From positions 434,001 to 498,000 of the forward strand of contig NZ_JAMLIW010000001.1 in assembly GCF_023953935.1 (NCBI RefSeq): DNA of 64,000 nt. The letters run 5' to 3'. This DNA comes from Thermomonas sp. (GTDB lineage Bacteria > Pseudomonadota > Gammaproteobacteria > Xanthomonadales > Xanthomonadaceae). The position numbers and the translations under genes are program-made. The notes below the pieces were generated by a model. That model was not told the DNA's origin, did not search any database, and saw nothing but the letters and a program-made list of their open reading frames with translations. This document shows, in pieces, positions 31,867 to 40,724 of the stretch (position 1 is the stretch's first letter; the number at the start of each line of letters is the position of its first letter).

Positions 31867-31961
31867 CGCGAGCCTTCCGCTCCAGCTTGGCCAACAGGCC
31901 GACCGGCTGCATCCATGCGCACCAGATGCAGCCGATACCGGAGTCACGGTAACCTCGCCGC

Positions 31962-33194
31962 ATGTCGGCGCAACTCGTCATCCCGATCGAACTGATCGAC
32001 GCCTTCGGCGCCGGCGTGTACGTGCTGACCTTGGCCAACCAGGCCGAGCTGTGGTGGCACAGGCGCCGGCGGCGTACGCATTTCTGGCTCGCGATGTCGG
32101 CCCTCGGTGCGCTGCTGGTCAACCTGACCGGCGCCCATATCCGCACGCTTGCGCACGCGCCATCGCCGCAATTGGTCGCATGCAACATGCTTGGCATCGC
32201 CATCGCGCTGGTCGGGCTCTACCGGCTTGCGGAGGCGGTTGGTGGCAGGCGCCCCGGTCGGATTGTGCAAGGCCTGCAATGGGCCTTGCTGCTGCCGATT
32301 GCCCTGCAACTGGTCACCGGGAATCCGCTGACCATTCCGGTGCTGTCGGTGGCCACCGCACTGTTCCTGCTCGCGGCCTTGTGGCGTTCCATCCTCAACG
32401 TACTCTCCGGCGACCGCGAATCGCGCAGCCTTGCCTTCGGGCTGACCCTGTTGTTCGTGACCTTGCTGTACGACGTAATCTCGGAACTGCACATCCTTCC
32501 GCATCAGGAAGGCTTCCCCGTGTTCGGCTTCACGATCCTGTACATCGCCGCAGCACGAGCGCTCAGCCTGCGCTACGAACGTGACTACCGCGAGTTGGTG
32601 AACCTGCGCGGCGAACTGGAATCCCGCGTGCAGCAGCGCACATTGGAACTGCAGGAAGCCAACCACCGCCTCGACCTGCTCTCGCGCACCGACGCCCTGA
32701 CCGGGCTTGCCAATCGGCGCAGCTTCCAGGAAGCGGCCGCCGCACACCTGCAGCAGCAGGGCGCGTGCTTGCTGATGATCGACATCGATCATTTCAAGCG
32801 GATCAACGACAGCTACGGACACGATACTGGCGATACCGCCCTGCGCCTCGTCTCCACGACGCTCGCCGACTCGATGCAGGCCGGCGAACTGTTGGCGCGA
32901 TGGGGCGGCGAGGAGTTCATCGCCTTGCTCGATGCCAGCCCCGATGTGGTGGCCCGCGTGGAACGGATGCGCCTTGCGGTGGCAGCAACCGCCATTGAGG
33001 CCGGCACGGCCCGCATCGGCTTGAGCGCCTCGTTCGGAGTCGCCATGACCTTGCAGAACGAAGCGCTGGAAGCCGCCATCGCCCGTGCGGACGATGCCCT
33101 GTACCGGTCCAAGCACGAAGGCCGCGACCGCATCTCGGTGGCCCCGGATCGCGATCGGGCTGGTCAGGGCAACGCTGACTTGAGGCAACGTTGA
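31962..33194 (+). CDS. Membrane-bound diguanylate cyclase (GGDEF)
   Basis: A 410-residue protein: six or so hydrophobic segments in residues 10-200, a coiled-coil linker (about 205-240) and a GGDEF domain. The active-site motif is RWGGEEF (GGEEF 315-319), and metal-binding acidic residues lie in LMIDIDHFKRIND (about 271-283), so c-di-GMP synthesis is expected. The allosteric I-site position, normally RxxD five residues before the motif, reads QAGE, so product inhibition by that site is unlikely. It is convergent with a pilZ-domain gene 16 nt away. Confidence 0.93.
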   Translation: MSAQLVIPIELIDAFGAGVYVLTLANQAELWWHRRRRRTHFWLAMSALGALLVNLTGAHIRTLAHAPSPQLVACNMLGIAIALVGLYRLAEAVGGRRPGRIVQGLQWALLLPIALQLVTGNPLTIPVLSVATALFLLAALWRSILNVLSGDRESRSLAFGLTLLFVTLLYDVISELHILPHQEGFPVFGFTILYIAAARALSLRYERDYRELVNLRGELESRVQQRTLELQEANHRLDLLSRTDALTGLANRRSFQEAAAAHLQQQGACLLMIDIDHFKRINDSYGHDTGDTALRLVSTTLADSMQAGELLARWGGEEFIALLDASPDVVARVERMRLAVAATAIEAGTARIGLSASFGVAMTLQNEALEAAIARADDALYRSKHEGRDRISVAPDRDRAGQGNADLRQR

Positions 33195-33210
33195 TTAGCG
33201 CAGCCTTGCC

Positions 33211-33570
33211 TCACATCGTCTGGGTTGGCTGATCCGCATTGAGGGTGCCGGCCAGGGTGGTTTCGATCTTGCCGCGCACGGTCTCGCCGTCCGGGGTGTC
33301 TGCGAACTGCACGCCGATGCCGGCGGCGCGGTTGCCCTGGGAGCCGGTCGGGGTCACCCAGACCACCTTGCCGGCCACCGGCAGGCGCTCCGGGGATTCC
33401 GGCAGGGTCAGCAGCAGGAACACCTCGTCGCCAAGGAAATACCGGCGGTTGGTCGGCACGAAGATGCCGCCGTTCTTGATGAACGGCATGTAGGCGTTGT
33501 ACAGCGCCGGCTTGTCCTTGATTACCAGCGACAGGATGCCCTGCCGCGCTCCACTTGTGGGTCCTGCCAT
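33211..33570 (-). CDS. pilZ: PilZ-domain type IV pilus protein
   Basis: A 119-residue PilZ protein required for type IV pilus biogenesis. It resembles the PilZ of Pseudomonas and Xanthomonas downstream of holB, a form that lacks the c-di-GMP-binding RxxxR motif: the N-terminus reads ARQGILSLVIKDKPALYNAYMPFIKNGGIFVPT. ATG at 33570 gives the expected start. It ends the yceD-to-holB cluster and is 10 nt downstream of holB. Confidence 0.92.
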   Translation of the reverse strand: MAGPTSGARQGILSLVIKDKPALYNAYMPFIKNGGIFVPTNRRYFLGDEVFLLLTLPESPERLPVAGKVVWVTPTGSQGNRAAGIGVQFADTPDGETVRGKIETTLAGTLNADQPTQTM

Positions 33571-33580
33571 CACTGCACCT

Positions 33581-34600
33581 TCATCGCCTGACGGTTGTTT
33601 CGCGCCATGCCAGCAACGCTTCGTGGATCGCAAGCTCGGCAAGCACCTGGGTGCGCAGCAGGTCGCGCGCACGGTTGGCGGCATCGAAACGCCCCATCAG
33701 CGTGCGGGCTGCGGCCGGTTCGGTCAAGTCCGCCGTGCGCGACCGGGCCAGTTCGGCCAGATGCCACAGGCGCTCCTCGGCCCGACCTTCGGCCAGCCAG
33801 CGCTTCGCCACCGCATCGGGCTCGGCGCGGGCGTGTTCCAGCGCCTGCGCATCGGCGAGGACCGCGCGCCGCAGCGCCATGCCGCCATCGCCCAGCCAGG
33901 CAGCGGCCAGGCCCGGATGGCCGCGCGCCGCGTCCAGCGCTGCCTCTGCATCACTGGCCGGATGGCCCTGCTGGCGCAACCAGTCCAGCGCTTCGTCGCG
34001 CGGCGGCAAGCGCAGATCGAGGCGCTGGCAACGGCTGCGGATGGTGGCCGGCAGGCGCGCCGGGTTGTCCGCCAGCAGCCACAGGAAACGGCCCGGCTGC
34101 GGCTCCTCCAGGGTCTTGAGCACGGCGTTCCAGGCCGACCAGTTGACCGCGGAAGCAGGGTCGATGATGGCCACCTGGGCGCCGCCAAGCTGTGCCGTCA
34201 GGGTCAGCGCATCCGACAGGGCCCGGATCTGGTCGATGACGATTTCGCTGCGCGGCTTGCCGGTCTTCGGGTGGAGTCCATGACCGATGCAATACAGGTC
34301 GGGATGGGCGCTGCGTCCCCACGGATGCGAAGGGCTGCCGTCCGGCCGCACTTCCGGCGTTTCCAGCTGTGCCCGTGAGGCCAACAGCTGGCAGCTCTTG
34401 CAACGCCCGCAGGCCGCACCGTCTGCACCCGGCATCCGGCACAGCACGCGCTTGGCCAGGGTTTCCGCCAACAGGCGCTTGCCGACCCGCGCCGGCCCGA
34501 CGATCAAGGTGGCATGGCCGAAGTGGCCACCGGTGATCGCGGCGCACGCCTGCTCGAAGGCACGCTGCTGCCAGGGAGCGAGCGGCGGCAGCGGATTCAT
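33581..34600 (-). CDS. holB: DNA polymerase III delta' subunit
   Basis: A 339-residue clamp-loader subunit. Features are the degenerate P-loop GPARVGKR, the zinc cluster [17 protein letters not shown], and the SRC-type motif [10 protein letters not shown] near residues 190-200. Overlaps tmk by 4 nt. DnaX (tau), with which it works, is encoded 20 kb away in this window. Confidence 0.95.
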   Translation of the reverse strand: MNPLPPLAPWQQRAFEQACAAITGGHFGHATLIVGPARVGKRLLAETLAKRVLCRMPGADGAACGRCKSCQLLASRAQLETPEVRPDGSPSHPWGRSAHPDLYCIGHGLHPKTGKPRSEIVIDQIRALSDALTLTAQLGGAQVAIIDPASAVNWSAWNAVLKTLEEPQPGRFLWLLADNPARLPATIRSRCQRLDLRLPPRDEALDWLRQQGHPASDAEAALDAARGHPGLAAAWLGDGGMALRRAVLADAQALEHARAEPDAVAKRWLAEGRAEERLWHLAELARSRTADLTEPAAARTLMGRFDAANRARDLLRTQVLAELAIHEALLAWRETTVRR

Positions 34601-35256
34601 GCCTGCCTCCGGCGGTAGTCGGCCAGCGCGAGCAGCGCGTCCGCAGCGACCTGTTCCAGGCTTTGCCCGGCATCGAGCACCCGGATCCGCTGCGGCTCCC
34701 TCGCGGCGCGCTCGCGAAAGCCCGCACGCACGCGCTCGAAGAAAGCGTCACGTTCGGATTCGATTCGATCCGGCATCGCTTCGCCCAGCAGGTCGCGGCC
34801 GCGGGTGCGTTCGCGCGCGCGGGTGACATCCAGGTCCAGCAGCAGGGTCAGCCCCGGCGTGACGCCCACGGCGTGCCGCTCCAGTTCGGCGATGAGCCCC
34901 GTATCCAGCCCGCGCGCCGCGCCCTGGTAGGCATAGCTGGAATCGGTGAAACGATCGCAGACCACCCAGGCACCGCGCACCAGCGCCGGCCGGATCACCT
35001 GCACCACGTGCTGGGCGCGCGCCGCGAACATCAGCAACAGTTCGGCATGCGCGTCCATCGGCTCGTTGCCGACGCCCAGCAGCAGCTCGCGGATGCGCTC
35101 GGCCAGCGGCGTGCCGCCCGGCTCGCGGGTGCACACCACGTCCTGTCCGTCGGCCAGCAACGCTTCGCGCAGCGCCGCCAGCACCGTGCTCTTGCCGGCA
35201 CCCTCGCCGCCTTCCAGGGTCAACAGGCGCGGCTGGACTTGCAGCTCGGGGTTCAC
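34597..35256 (-). CDS. tmk: Thymidylate kinase
   Basis: A 219-residue kinase converting dTMP to dTDP. The P-loop is GGEGAGKS (16-23), followed by TREPGGTP and the [12 protein letters not shown] segment. Overlaps mltG and holB by 4 nt each, giving a tightly packed mltG-tmk-holB unit. Confidence 0.97.
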   Translation of the reverse strand: MNPELQVQPRLLTLEGGEGAGKSTVLAALREALLADGQDVVCTREPGGTPLAERIRELLLGVGNEPMDAHAELLLMFAARAQHVVQVIRPALVRGAWVVCDRFTDSSYAYQGAARGLDTGLIAELERHAVGVTPGLTLLLDLDVTRARERTRGRDLLGEAMPDRIESERDAFFERVRAGFRERAAREPQRIRVLDAGQSLEQVAADALLALADYRRRQA

Positions 35257-36305
35257 TGCGGCGCCGCCCCCGTCCGCGCCGCATCGCGTTGGGCGCGCTG
35301 GCGCTGCACGTAATCACGCACAGCCGTGTTGTGTCCGCCCAGAGTCGCGCTGAACACGTGCCGCCCGCTGCCGTCTCCGACCGCAACAAAGTACAGGGCA
35401 TCGCCCGGCGCCGGGTGGACCGCGGCCCGCAGCGCGGCCTTGCCGGGCATCGCGATGGGCGTTGGCGGCAGGCCAGCACGGGTATAGGTGTTGAACGGCG
35501 TATCGGCCTCCAGATCCGCCCGGCGCAGATTGCCGGCATAGCGCGAGCCCATGCCGTAGATCACGGTCGGGTCGGTTTGCAGCCGCATTCCCATGCGCAG
35601 GCGCCGCAGGAACACGCCGGCGATCTGCGGTCGCTCGTCAGCCACCCCGGTTTCCTTTTCGATGATCGAAGCCAGGATCAGTGCCTCGGTGCGGTTTTTC
35701 AGTGGCAGGTTGTCCTCACGATCCGCCCACGCGGCATCCAGCTCACGATCCATCGCGGCATAGGCGCGCCAGAGGATGTCGAGGTCGGATTCACCGCGCG
35801 TCCAGGCGTAGGTCTCGGGCAGGAAGCGGCCTTCGGCCGGCTGCCCTTTCTGGCCCAACGCCTCCATCAGCGCGGCATCGTCCACCTCGGCGATTTTCTG
35901 TTCAAGCAGCGGCACCTTGCGCAGGGCCGCGCGCAAATCGCGCATGGTCCAGCCCTCGACGATGGTGAACATGCGCCGCACCACCTTGCCATTGCGCATG
36001 GCCAACAGCAGCGAACGCGGGCTGGTTTGCGGGGTCAGCGCGTATTCGCCGGTCTGGATCTTCCCGGCGGCATCGGTGTCCTTCGCCAGCAGTTGCCACA
36101 GCAGGCGGTCGCCCGGCGCGATGCCCTGCGCCTGGAGCTTGTCCAGCACCTTGAACAGGTTGTCGCCGCGCGCCACGACCAGGCTTTCGCCCTCGTGGAT
36201 CCCCGCCAGCGGCGCATCGGCAAAGCGGTGGTATCGCAGCCATGCCCAACCCAACACGGTCGCAGACAGCAGCACCGCCACCAGCAGCGAGTAGCGGATC
36301 TTCAT
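35253..36305 (-). CDS. mltG: Endolytic murein transglycosylase MltG
   Basis: A 350-residue membrane-anchored lytic transglycosylase that terminates glycan strands. An N-terminal helix ([22 protein letters not shown]) is followed by a LysM-like region and the YceG domain with the catalytic Glu in [10 protein letters not shown]. The motif [13 protein letters not shown] and the end [21 protein letters not shown] are typical. ATG at 36305 overlaps the pabC stop. Confidence 0.95.
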   Translation of the reverse strand: MKIRYSLLVAVLLSATVLGWAWLRYHRFADAPLAGIHEGESLVVARGDNLFKVLDKLQAQGIAPGDRLLWQLLAKDTDAAGKIQTGEYALTPQTSPRSLLLAMRNGKVVRRMFTIVEGWTMRDLRAALRKVPLLEQKIAEVDDAALMEALGQKGQPAEGRFLPETYAWTRGESDLDILWRAYAAMDRELDAAWADREDNLPLKNRTEALILASIIEKETGVADERPQIAGVFLRRLRMGMRLQTDPTVIYGMGSRYAGNLRRADLEADTPFNTYTRAGLPPTPIAMPGKAALRAAVHPAPGDALYFVAVGDGSGRHVFSATLGGHNTAVRDYVQRQRAQRDAARTGAAPQ

Positions 36306-37120
36306 GCCGTCTCTCCGGCCATGGCAAACATCGGACAAAACATCGCCAGCGCCACCTGCAGTTCATGGACGGCCGGATGCTGCGGGAACCGGCACGCGTC
36401 CAGCCGTTCAACCCGCAGGATACCGCGCACGGCGCTGCACAGGGCCAGTGCGTCGGCGGTTTCGACCGTCTCGACGCCCAGTTCCGTGATTTCGGCCCGT
36501 CCCGATTCCAGCAGCAAGCCGCGCAGCACGCCGGCCACGCCGCAGCGTTCCACCGGCGGCGTCCACCAGCGCCCATCGCGATGGACCAGCAGATTCGCCG
36601 CGGTGGCGCTGACCACCAGCCCATCACCATCGCGCATCAGGCCCTCGTCGGCGCCGGCGCGTTCGACCTCGGCGCGCGCCAGCACCTGCTCCAGGCGATT
36701 GCAATGCTTGATCCCGGCCAGCGCCGGCTGGATGGCCAGTCGGGTTTCACACCAGCCGAGTCTCAGCCCGTCCTTGCTGACAGGCAGCGGATGCAGCGAC
36801 AGCATCCAGACGGGCTCGCTGCAATCCGTCGGCGCATAGCCGCGCCCGCCATCGCCGCGGGTCAGCAGCAGTTTGAGCACACCGCTATCGACGCTGGCGA
36901 TGTGTTCGGATATCCGCGCTTCGATGAACGCCGGATCGGGCAAGCCGATCCCCAGCCGCTGCGCCCCCGTGCGCAGCCGCGCCAAATGTCGCGGCCACAG
37001 CGGCAGCGTGCCGTGGTGTACGCGCATGGTTTCGAAAATGCCATCGCCGTAATTCAGGCCGCGGTTGGCGGACGAAAGTGCATCCAATCGATCGCAGGCA
37101 ATGTAGGCAGCGGGCGTCAT
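36302..37120 (-). CDS. pabC: Aminodeoxychorismate lyase
   Basis: A 272-residue fold-type IV PLP enzyme that releases pyruvate from aminodeoxychorismate to make p-aminobenzoate. Seen are the N-terminal NRGLNYGDGIFETMRV, the Lys-containing stretch GIKHCNRLEQVLARAE and the SATAANLLVHRDG segment. ATG at 37120 is chosen because the upstream frame runs into an inverted-repeat element. Lies downstream of pabB. Confidence 0.93.
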   Translation of the reverse strand: MTPAAYIACDRLDALSSANRGLNYGDGIFETMRVHHGTLPLWPRHLARLRTGAQRLGIGLPDPAFIEARISEHIASVDSGVLKLLLTRGDGGRGYAPTDCSEPVWMLSLHPLPVSKDGLRLGWCETRLAIQPALAGIKHCNRLEQVLARAEVERAGADEGLMRDGDGLVVSATAANLLVHRDGRWWTPPVERCGVAGVLRGLLLESGRAEITELGVETVETADALALCSAVRGILRVERLDACRFPQHPAVHELQVALAMFCPMFAMAGETA

Positions 37121-37137
37121 GGTGTTCGGCTCACAAC

Positions 37138-37251
37138 GCGAGTATCGGGGAGTACCCACGCGCCTTGGCCCACGAACAACGCGGAGGCCCCGGGGGCAAG
37201 CGCAGTCGCTCCCCGATACTCGCTTTGTGCGCTTGCCCCCGGGGCCTCCGC
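37138..37251. repeat. Interlocked inverted repeats between pabB and pabC
   Basis: Two perfect inverted repeats interleave. Arm A (37138-37152, 15 nt) pairs with A' (37209-37223). Arm B (37181-37204, 24 nt) pairs with B' (37228-37251). The order A-B-A'-B' means the two stems cannot nest: as RNA they form a pseudoknot or two mutually exclusive folds. It fills the pabB-pabC gap. No T-run is present, so it is not an ordinary terminator. Confidence 0.85.
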
Positions 37252-37259
37252 TTCCGGCA

Positions 37260-38615
37260 TTACCTGTCCTCTCCCAACGCCCGCAGCATGCCACGCGCCT
37301 TGGCCCGGGTTTCTTCCAGCTCGCGCTGCGGATCCGAATCGATCACGATCCCGGCGCCGGTACGGAAACGCAGACGGGCACCCTCCACTTCGGCGCTGCG
37401 AATCAGGATGTTCAGGTCCATGTCGCCATCATGGCCCAACCAGCCCATCGCGCCGGTGTAGGCACCACGGCCCACCGCTTCGAGTTCGGCAATGATCTGC
37501 ATGCAGCGCACCTTCGGGCAGCCGGTAATGGTGCCGCCCGGAAACGCCGCCGCAATCACCTGCCCGGGGGTGACGCCGGCGCGCAACACTCCGCGCACAT
37601 TGCTGACGATGTGGTGGACGTGGGCATAGCTCTCCACCGTCATCAATTCATCCACCCGCACGCTGCCAGGCGCACAGACGCGGCCCAGGTCATTGCGTTC
37701 CAGATCGATCAGCATGACGTGCTCGGCGCGTTCCTTGGGATGCCCGATCAGTTCACGGATGCGTGCCGCCTCGTCATCCCCGGCGATGCGGGCGCGAGTA
37801 CCGGCGATCGGGCGCGTTTCCGCTACGCCTGCGCGCGCCGCCAGCAACCGCTCCGGCGAAGCGCTGACGACGCTGCCCCATCGGCTGCGGAAAATGCCGG
37901 CGAACGGGGCGGGATTGTGCGCGCGCAAGCGCTGGAACAGGGCCGCGGGATCCAGCGGCGCGGCGAAACTCGCCTGCCATCCGCGCGACAGATTGGCCTG
38001 GAACACGTCGCCGGCGGCGAGATAGTCGAGTACGCGCGCCACGCCATCAAGGTAGCGCTGCGGATCGTCTTCGTCGACGTTCGTCGGCGCCCGCCAGTCC
38101 GGCAGCGAGGCCAAGGCCGCGGCGCGTGCGGCATCTTCGGCAATCCGCTCCAGCCACGCCTCCGCACGCGATTCGGCCACGGCGATGCAACGCCCATCGC
38201 TACGGTCGCGCAGGATCGCCGCCGGGCAGCGCAAAGCCAGCGCCACCGGCAGCGCGCCTTCGGCCGGCGGCAACTGCAGAACCGGCTCCACCTGCTGCGC
38301 AAGTTCGTAGCCCAGCAGCAGCGCCCAGCCGCCCTGGAACACCGCGGCGTGCCCGCCGTCCGGCGCGACACGTGCGGCCTGCCACTGCGCATCCAGCACA
38401 TCGAGGAAGCGTCCGGGAACGACCTCGCCGGCCAGCGTGCGCACCAGGCCATCGCGATGCAGGGCAAAGCCATCTCCGGCGTGCGCCAGCAGCAAATCCT
38501 GGCGCCCGTGCGGGCCGGCGGCGCTGGATTCCAGCAGCACCGGATAACGCGCCGGATCGAGCCGGTGCAGGTCGAGCAGGTCGGTATCGCTGGAGAGGAC
38601 GCGGGTTCGGGTCAT
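37260..38615 (-). CDS. pabB: Aminodeoxychorismate synthase component I
   Basis: A 451-residue chorismate-binding enzyme that aminates chorismate using ammonia from PabA. The conserved C-terminal half has FQANLSRGW, SPERLLAARAGVAETRPIAGTR, LIDLERNDLGRVC and PGGTITGCPKVRCMQIIAELE. No glutaminase domain is fused and no pabA is seen nearby. Its product feeds pabC next door and folP about 28 kb away. Confidence 0.95.
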   Translation of the reverse strand: MTRTRVLSSDTDLLDLHRLDPARYPVLLESSAAGPHGRQDLLLAHAGDGFALHRDGLVRTLAGEVVPGRFLDVLDAQWQAARVAPDGGHAAVFQGGWALLLGYELAQQVEPVLQLPPAEGALPVALALRCPAAILRDRSDGRCIAVAESRAEAWLERIAEDAARAAALASLPDWRAPTNVDEDDPQRYLDGVARVLDYLAAGDVFQANLSRGWQASFAAPLDPAALFQRLRAHNPAPFAGIFRSRWGSVVSASPERLLAARAGVAETRPIAGTRARIAGDDEAARIRELIGHPKERAEHVMLIDLERNDLGRVCAPGSVRVDELMTVESYAHVHHIVSNVRGVLRAGVTPGQVIAAAFPGGTITGCPKVRCMQIIAELEAVGRGAYTGAMGWLGHDGDMDLNILIRSAEVEGARLRFRTGAGIVIDSDPQRELEETRAKARGMLRALGEDR

Positions 38616-38676
38616 GGCTGCCAGTCGTTCCCGCTTGCAGTCTTTCTCCCGCAGGGCAAGTGATGCAAGCCACGAG

Positions 38677-38783
38677 GTCGCCCGCCGCCGTGATCGGTCC
38701 GAGCGGGCCAGGGATGGCCCGCGGCCGCGAATCGGAGCGGGATGCGCAGCTTGAGCGGCGGGCCGATCACAGCGACGGGCGAC
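38677..38783. repeat. Nested palindromic element with AGGGAT loop
   Basis: Outer arms 38677-38697 and 38763-38783 are inverted with 19 of 21 matches. Inside, arms 38703-38709 and 38716-38722 form a perfect 7-bp hairpin with loop AGGGAT. The same loop hexamer occurs in a hairpin downstream of ebfC (53160-53179), suggesting one family of interspersed palindromes. Confidence 0.7.
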
Positions 38784-38900
38784 CGGCGCTGATGCCAGCG
38801 CAAACTCGGCGGCAGGTGATGGTACGGGACATGCGACGTTATCGATTCCGCCGCACCCTCATCCGCCCCCCCGCCTTCGCGGTGGCAGGCTCTGCGGGCA

Positions 38901-38955
38901 CCTTCTCCCAAAGGGAGAAGGAAAAAACAGCGCCTCCCGAGGGGAGAAGGAGAAC
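38901..38955 (-). terminator. Palindromes with T-run downstream of fabF
   Basis: A 9-bp hairpin (38901-38909 with 38913-38921) and a weaker CTCCC/GGGAG stem near 38935-38947 flank an A/T6 run at 38922-38927. On the minus strand the T-run follows the weaker stem, so it could end the fabF transcript. The C-rich/G-rich palindrome resembles that inside miaA. Confidence 0.45.
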
Positions 38956-38982
38956 AGGGCGTCGCTTCCAATGGAAGGAAAA

Positions 38983-40227
38983 TCAAACCCGCTTGAACAC
39001 CAGGGTACCGTTGGTGCCGCCGAAGCCGAAGCCATTCGACATCGCCACGTCGATCTTCGCCTCGCGCGCGGTGTTCGGCACGTAGTCGAGATCGCAGCCC
39101 TCGCCCGGGGTGTCGAGGTTGATGGTGGGAGGAATCACGCCTTCCGCCAGGGCCTGGATCGCATAGATCGCCTCCACCCCGCCAGCAGCGCCGAGCAGAT
39201 GGCCGGTCATCGATTTGGTCGAGCTGACCATCAGCCGATCCGCATGCGCGCCGAAGGCGCGGCGGATGGCATGGGTCTCGGCGAGGTCGCCCAGCGGGGT
39301 GCTGGTGCCGTGGGCGTTGAGGTAGCCGATATCCTCGGGGCTCATCCCGGCGTCGCGCAGCGCCATCGCCATGCAACGCGCCGGGCCGTCGCCGTTCTCG
39401 CTGGGCGCGGTCATGTGGAAGGCATCCGAGGACGCGCCGAAGCCGACCAGCTCGCAGTGGATGCGCGCGCCGCGTGCCCTGGCGTGTTCGTATTCCTCCA
39501 GCACCAGCACGCCGGCGCCGTCGCCGAGCACGAAGCCATCGCGGTCGGCATCCCAGGGCCGCGAGGCGCGGGTCGGGTCGTCGTTGCGCGTGCTCATCGC
39601 CTTCATCGCGCAGAAGCCGCCCATCGCGGTCGGCGAGCTGCCGCGTTCGGCGCCGCCGGCAAACATCACGTCGGCATCACCGTACTGGATCATCCGCATC
39701 GCCATGCCGATCGAATGATTGGCGGTGGCGCAGGCGGACACCGCGGAGAAGGTCGGCCCCTTGATGCCGGTCAGCAGCGAGAGCTGGCCGGGGACCATGT
39801 TGATGATGGTCGAGGGAATGTAGAACGGGCTGATCTTGCGCACGCCGCCGTCGCGCAGCTTCAGGGTGGTTTCCTCGATGCCCCAGATCCCGCCGATGCC
39901 GGCGCCGATCAGCGCACCGATGCGTTCGGCATTGGCCTCGGTGACCTCCAGCCCGGCATCATCCTTCGCCATCAGCGACGCGGCGATGCCGTAATGCAGG
40001 AAGTGGTCCATCTTCTTCGCATCCTTCGGACTCACCCAGCGGGTGACGTCGAAGTCGCGGATCTCGCCGGCGATCCGGGTGGGATAGCTGGAGGCATCGA
40101 AGCCCTCGACCATGCCGATGCCGGAGCGGCCATTGCAGACGGCCTCCCAGTTGCTGGCCAGGTCATTGCCCAGTGGCGAGATGATGCCCATCCCGGTCAC
40201 CACGACGCGCCGTCCGTTCATCCTCAT
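38983..40227 (-). CDS. fabF: 3-oxoacyl-ACP synthase II (FabF)
   Basis: A 414-residue condensing enzyme elongating acyl-ACP with malonyl-ACP. The catalytic triad is Cys166 (SACATANHSIG), His306 (NAHGTSTPLGD) and His343 (MTGHLLGAAGG); the C-terminus has SNGFGFGGTN. Follows acpP, separated by a hairpin-rich 160-nt spacer. Confidence 0.97.
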   Translation of the reverse strand: MRMNGRRVVVTGMGIISPLGNDLASNWEAVCNGRSGIGMVEGFDASSYPTRIAGEIRDFDVTRWVSPKDAKKMDHFLHYGIAASLMAKDDAGLEVTEANAERIGALIGAGIGGIWGIEETTLKLRDGGVRKISPFYIPSTIINMVPGQLSLLTGIKGPTFSAVSACATANHSIGMAMRMIQYGDADVMFAGGAERGSSPTAMGGFCAMKAMSTRNDDPTRASRPWDADRDGFVLGDGAGVLVLEEYEHARARGARIHCELVGFGASSDAFHMTAPSENGDGPARCMAMALRDAGMSPEDIGYLNAHGTSTPLGDLAETHAIRRAFGAHADRLMVSSTKSMTGHLLGAAGGVEAIYAIQALAEGVIPPTINLDTPGEGCDLDYVPNTAREAKIDVAMSNGFGFGGTNGTLVFKRV

Positions 40228-40273
40228 TTTCCTGCTTCCGTTCTGCCCCGCCGGCCACCGCCCACGCTCCAGA

Positions 40274-40331
40274 CGCCAAGGGCCGCACGCGCGGCCCCGG
40301 GGAACGTGCCGGAATCAGCCGGCCCTTGGCG
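40274..40331 (-). promoter_or_regulatory. Inverted repeat between acpP and fabF
   Basis: Perfect 12-nt arms at 40274-40285 and 40320-40331 enclose a further GGGCCGC/GCGGCCC hairpin (about 40280-40297). There is no T-run. It may partly attenuate or process the transcript so that acpP, needed in large amounts, exceeds fabF (inference). Confidence 0.5.
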
Positions 40332-40387
40332 CCGACCGCACGACACCATGGCCGCAGCCAGTGGCGTCCGCGACCGCCGCGCGCGAC

Positions 40388-40627
40388 TCACGCCTTGACG
40401 TGGGCCTTGATGTAATCGATCGCCTGCTGCACCGAGGTGATCTTCTCGGCGTCCTCGTCCGGGATCTCGCACTCGAACTCTTCTTCCAGCGCCATCACCA
40501 GTTCCACGGTATCCAGCGAGTCCGCGCCGAGGTCGTCGACGAATGACGCGCTGTTGGTGACATCTTCTTCCTTCACGCCCAGCTGTTCGATGACGATCTT
40601 CTTGACGCGCTCTTCGATATTGCTCAT
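40388..40627 (-). CDS. acpP: Acyl carrier protein
   Basis: A 79-residue acidic carrier of fatty-acid intermediates. The phosphopantetheine attachment serine is Ser37 in [21 protein letters not shown] at 40627 starts [12 protein letters not shown], the usual N-terminus; the frame upstream is open but non-conserved. Between fabG and fabF. Confidence 0.98.
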   Translation of the reverse strand: MSNIEERVKKIVIEQLGVKEEDVTNSASFVDDLGADSLDTVELVMALEEEFECEIPDEDAEKITSVQQAIDYIKAHVKA

Positions 40628-40724
40628 GTGGCTTGCTCCTCCCGGGAATCGGGTCAATCGGCTGACAAGTGTAAGGGAAAAACGGACGGTTCTGGCCTTT
40701 CACGCCATCCCGTGCCGGCGGTGG

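Larger units (their letters stand above)
38616..38982. other. Non-coding region upstream of pabB, rich in palindromes
   Basis: This 367-nt gap between fabF and pabB holds two palindromic elements (38677-38783 and 38901-38955, listed separately) and no credible gene. Open frames across it are low-complexity and lack similarity to any family I recognise. Confidence 0.7.
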
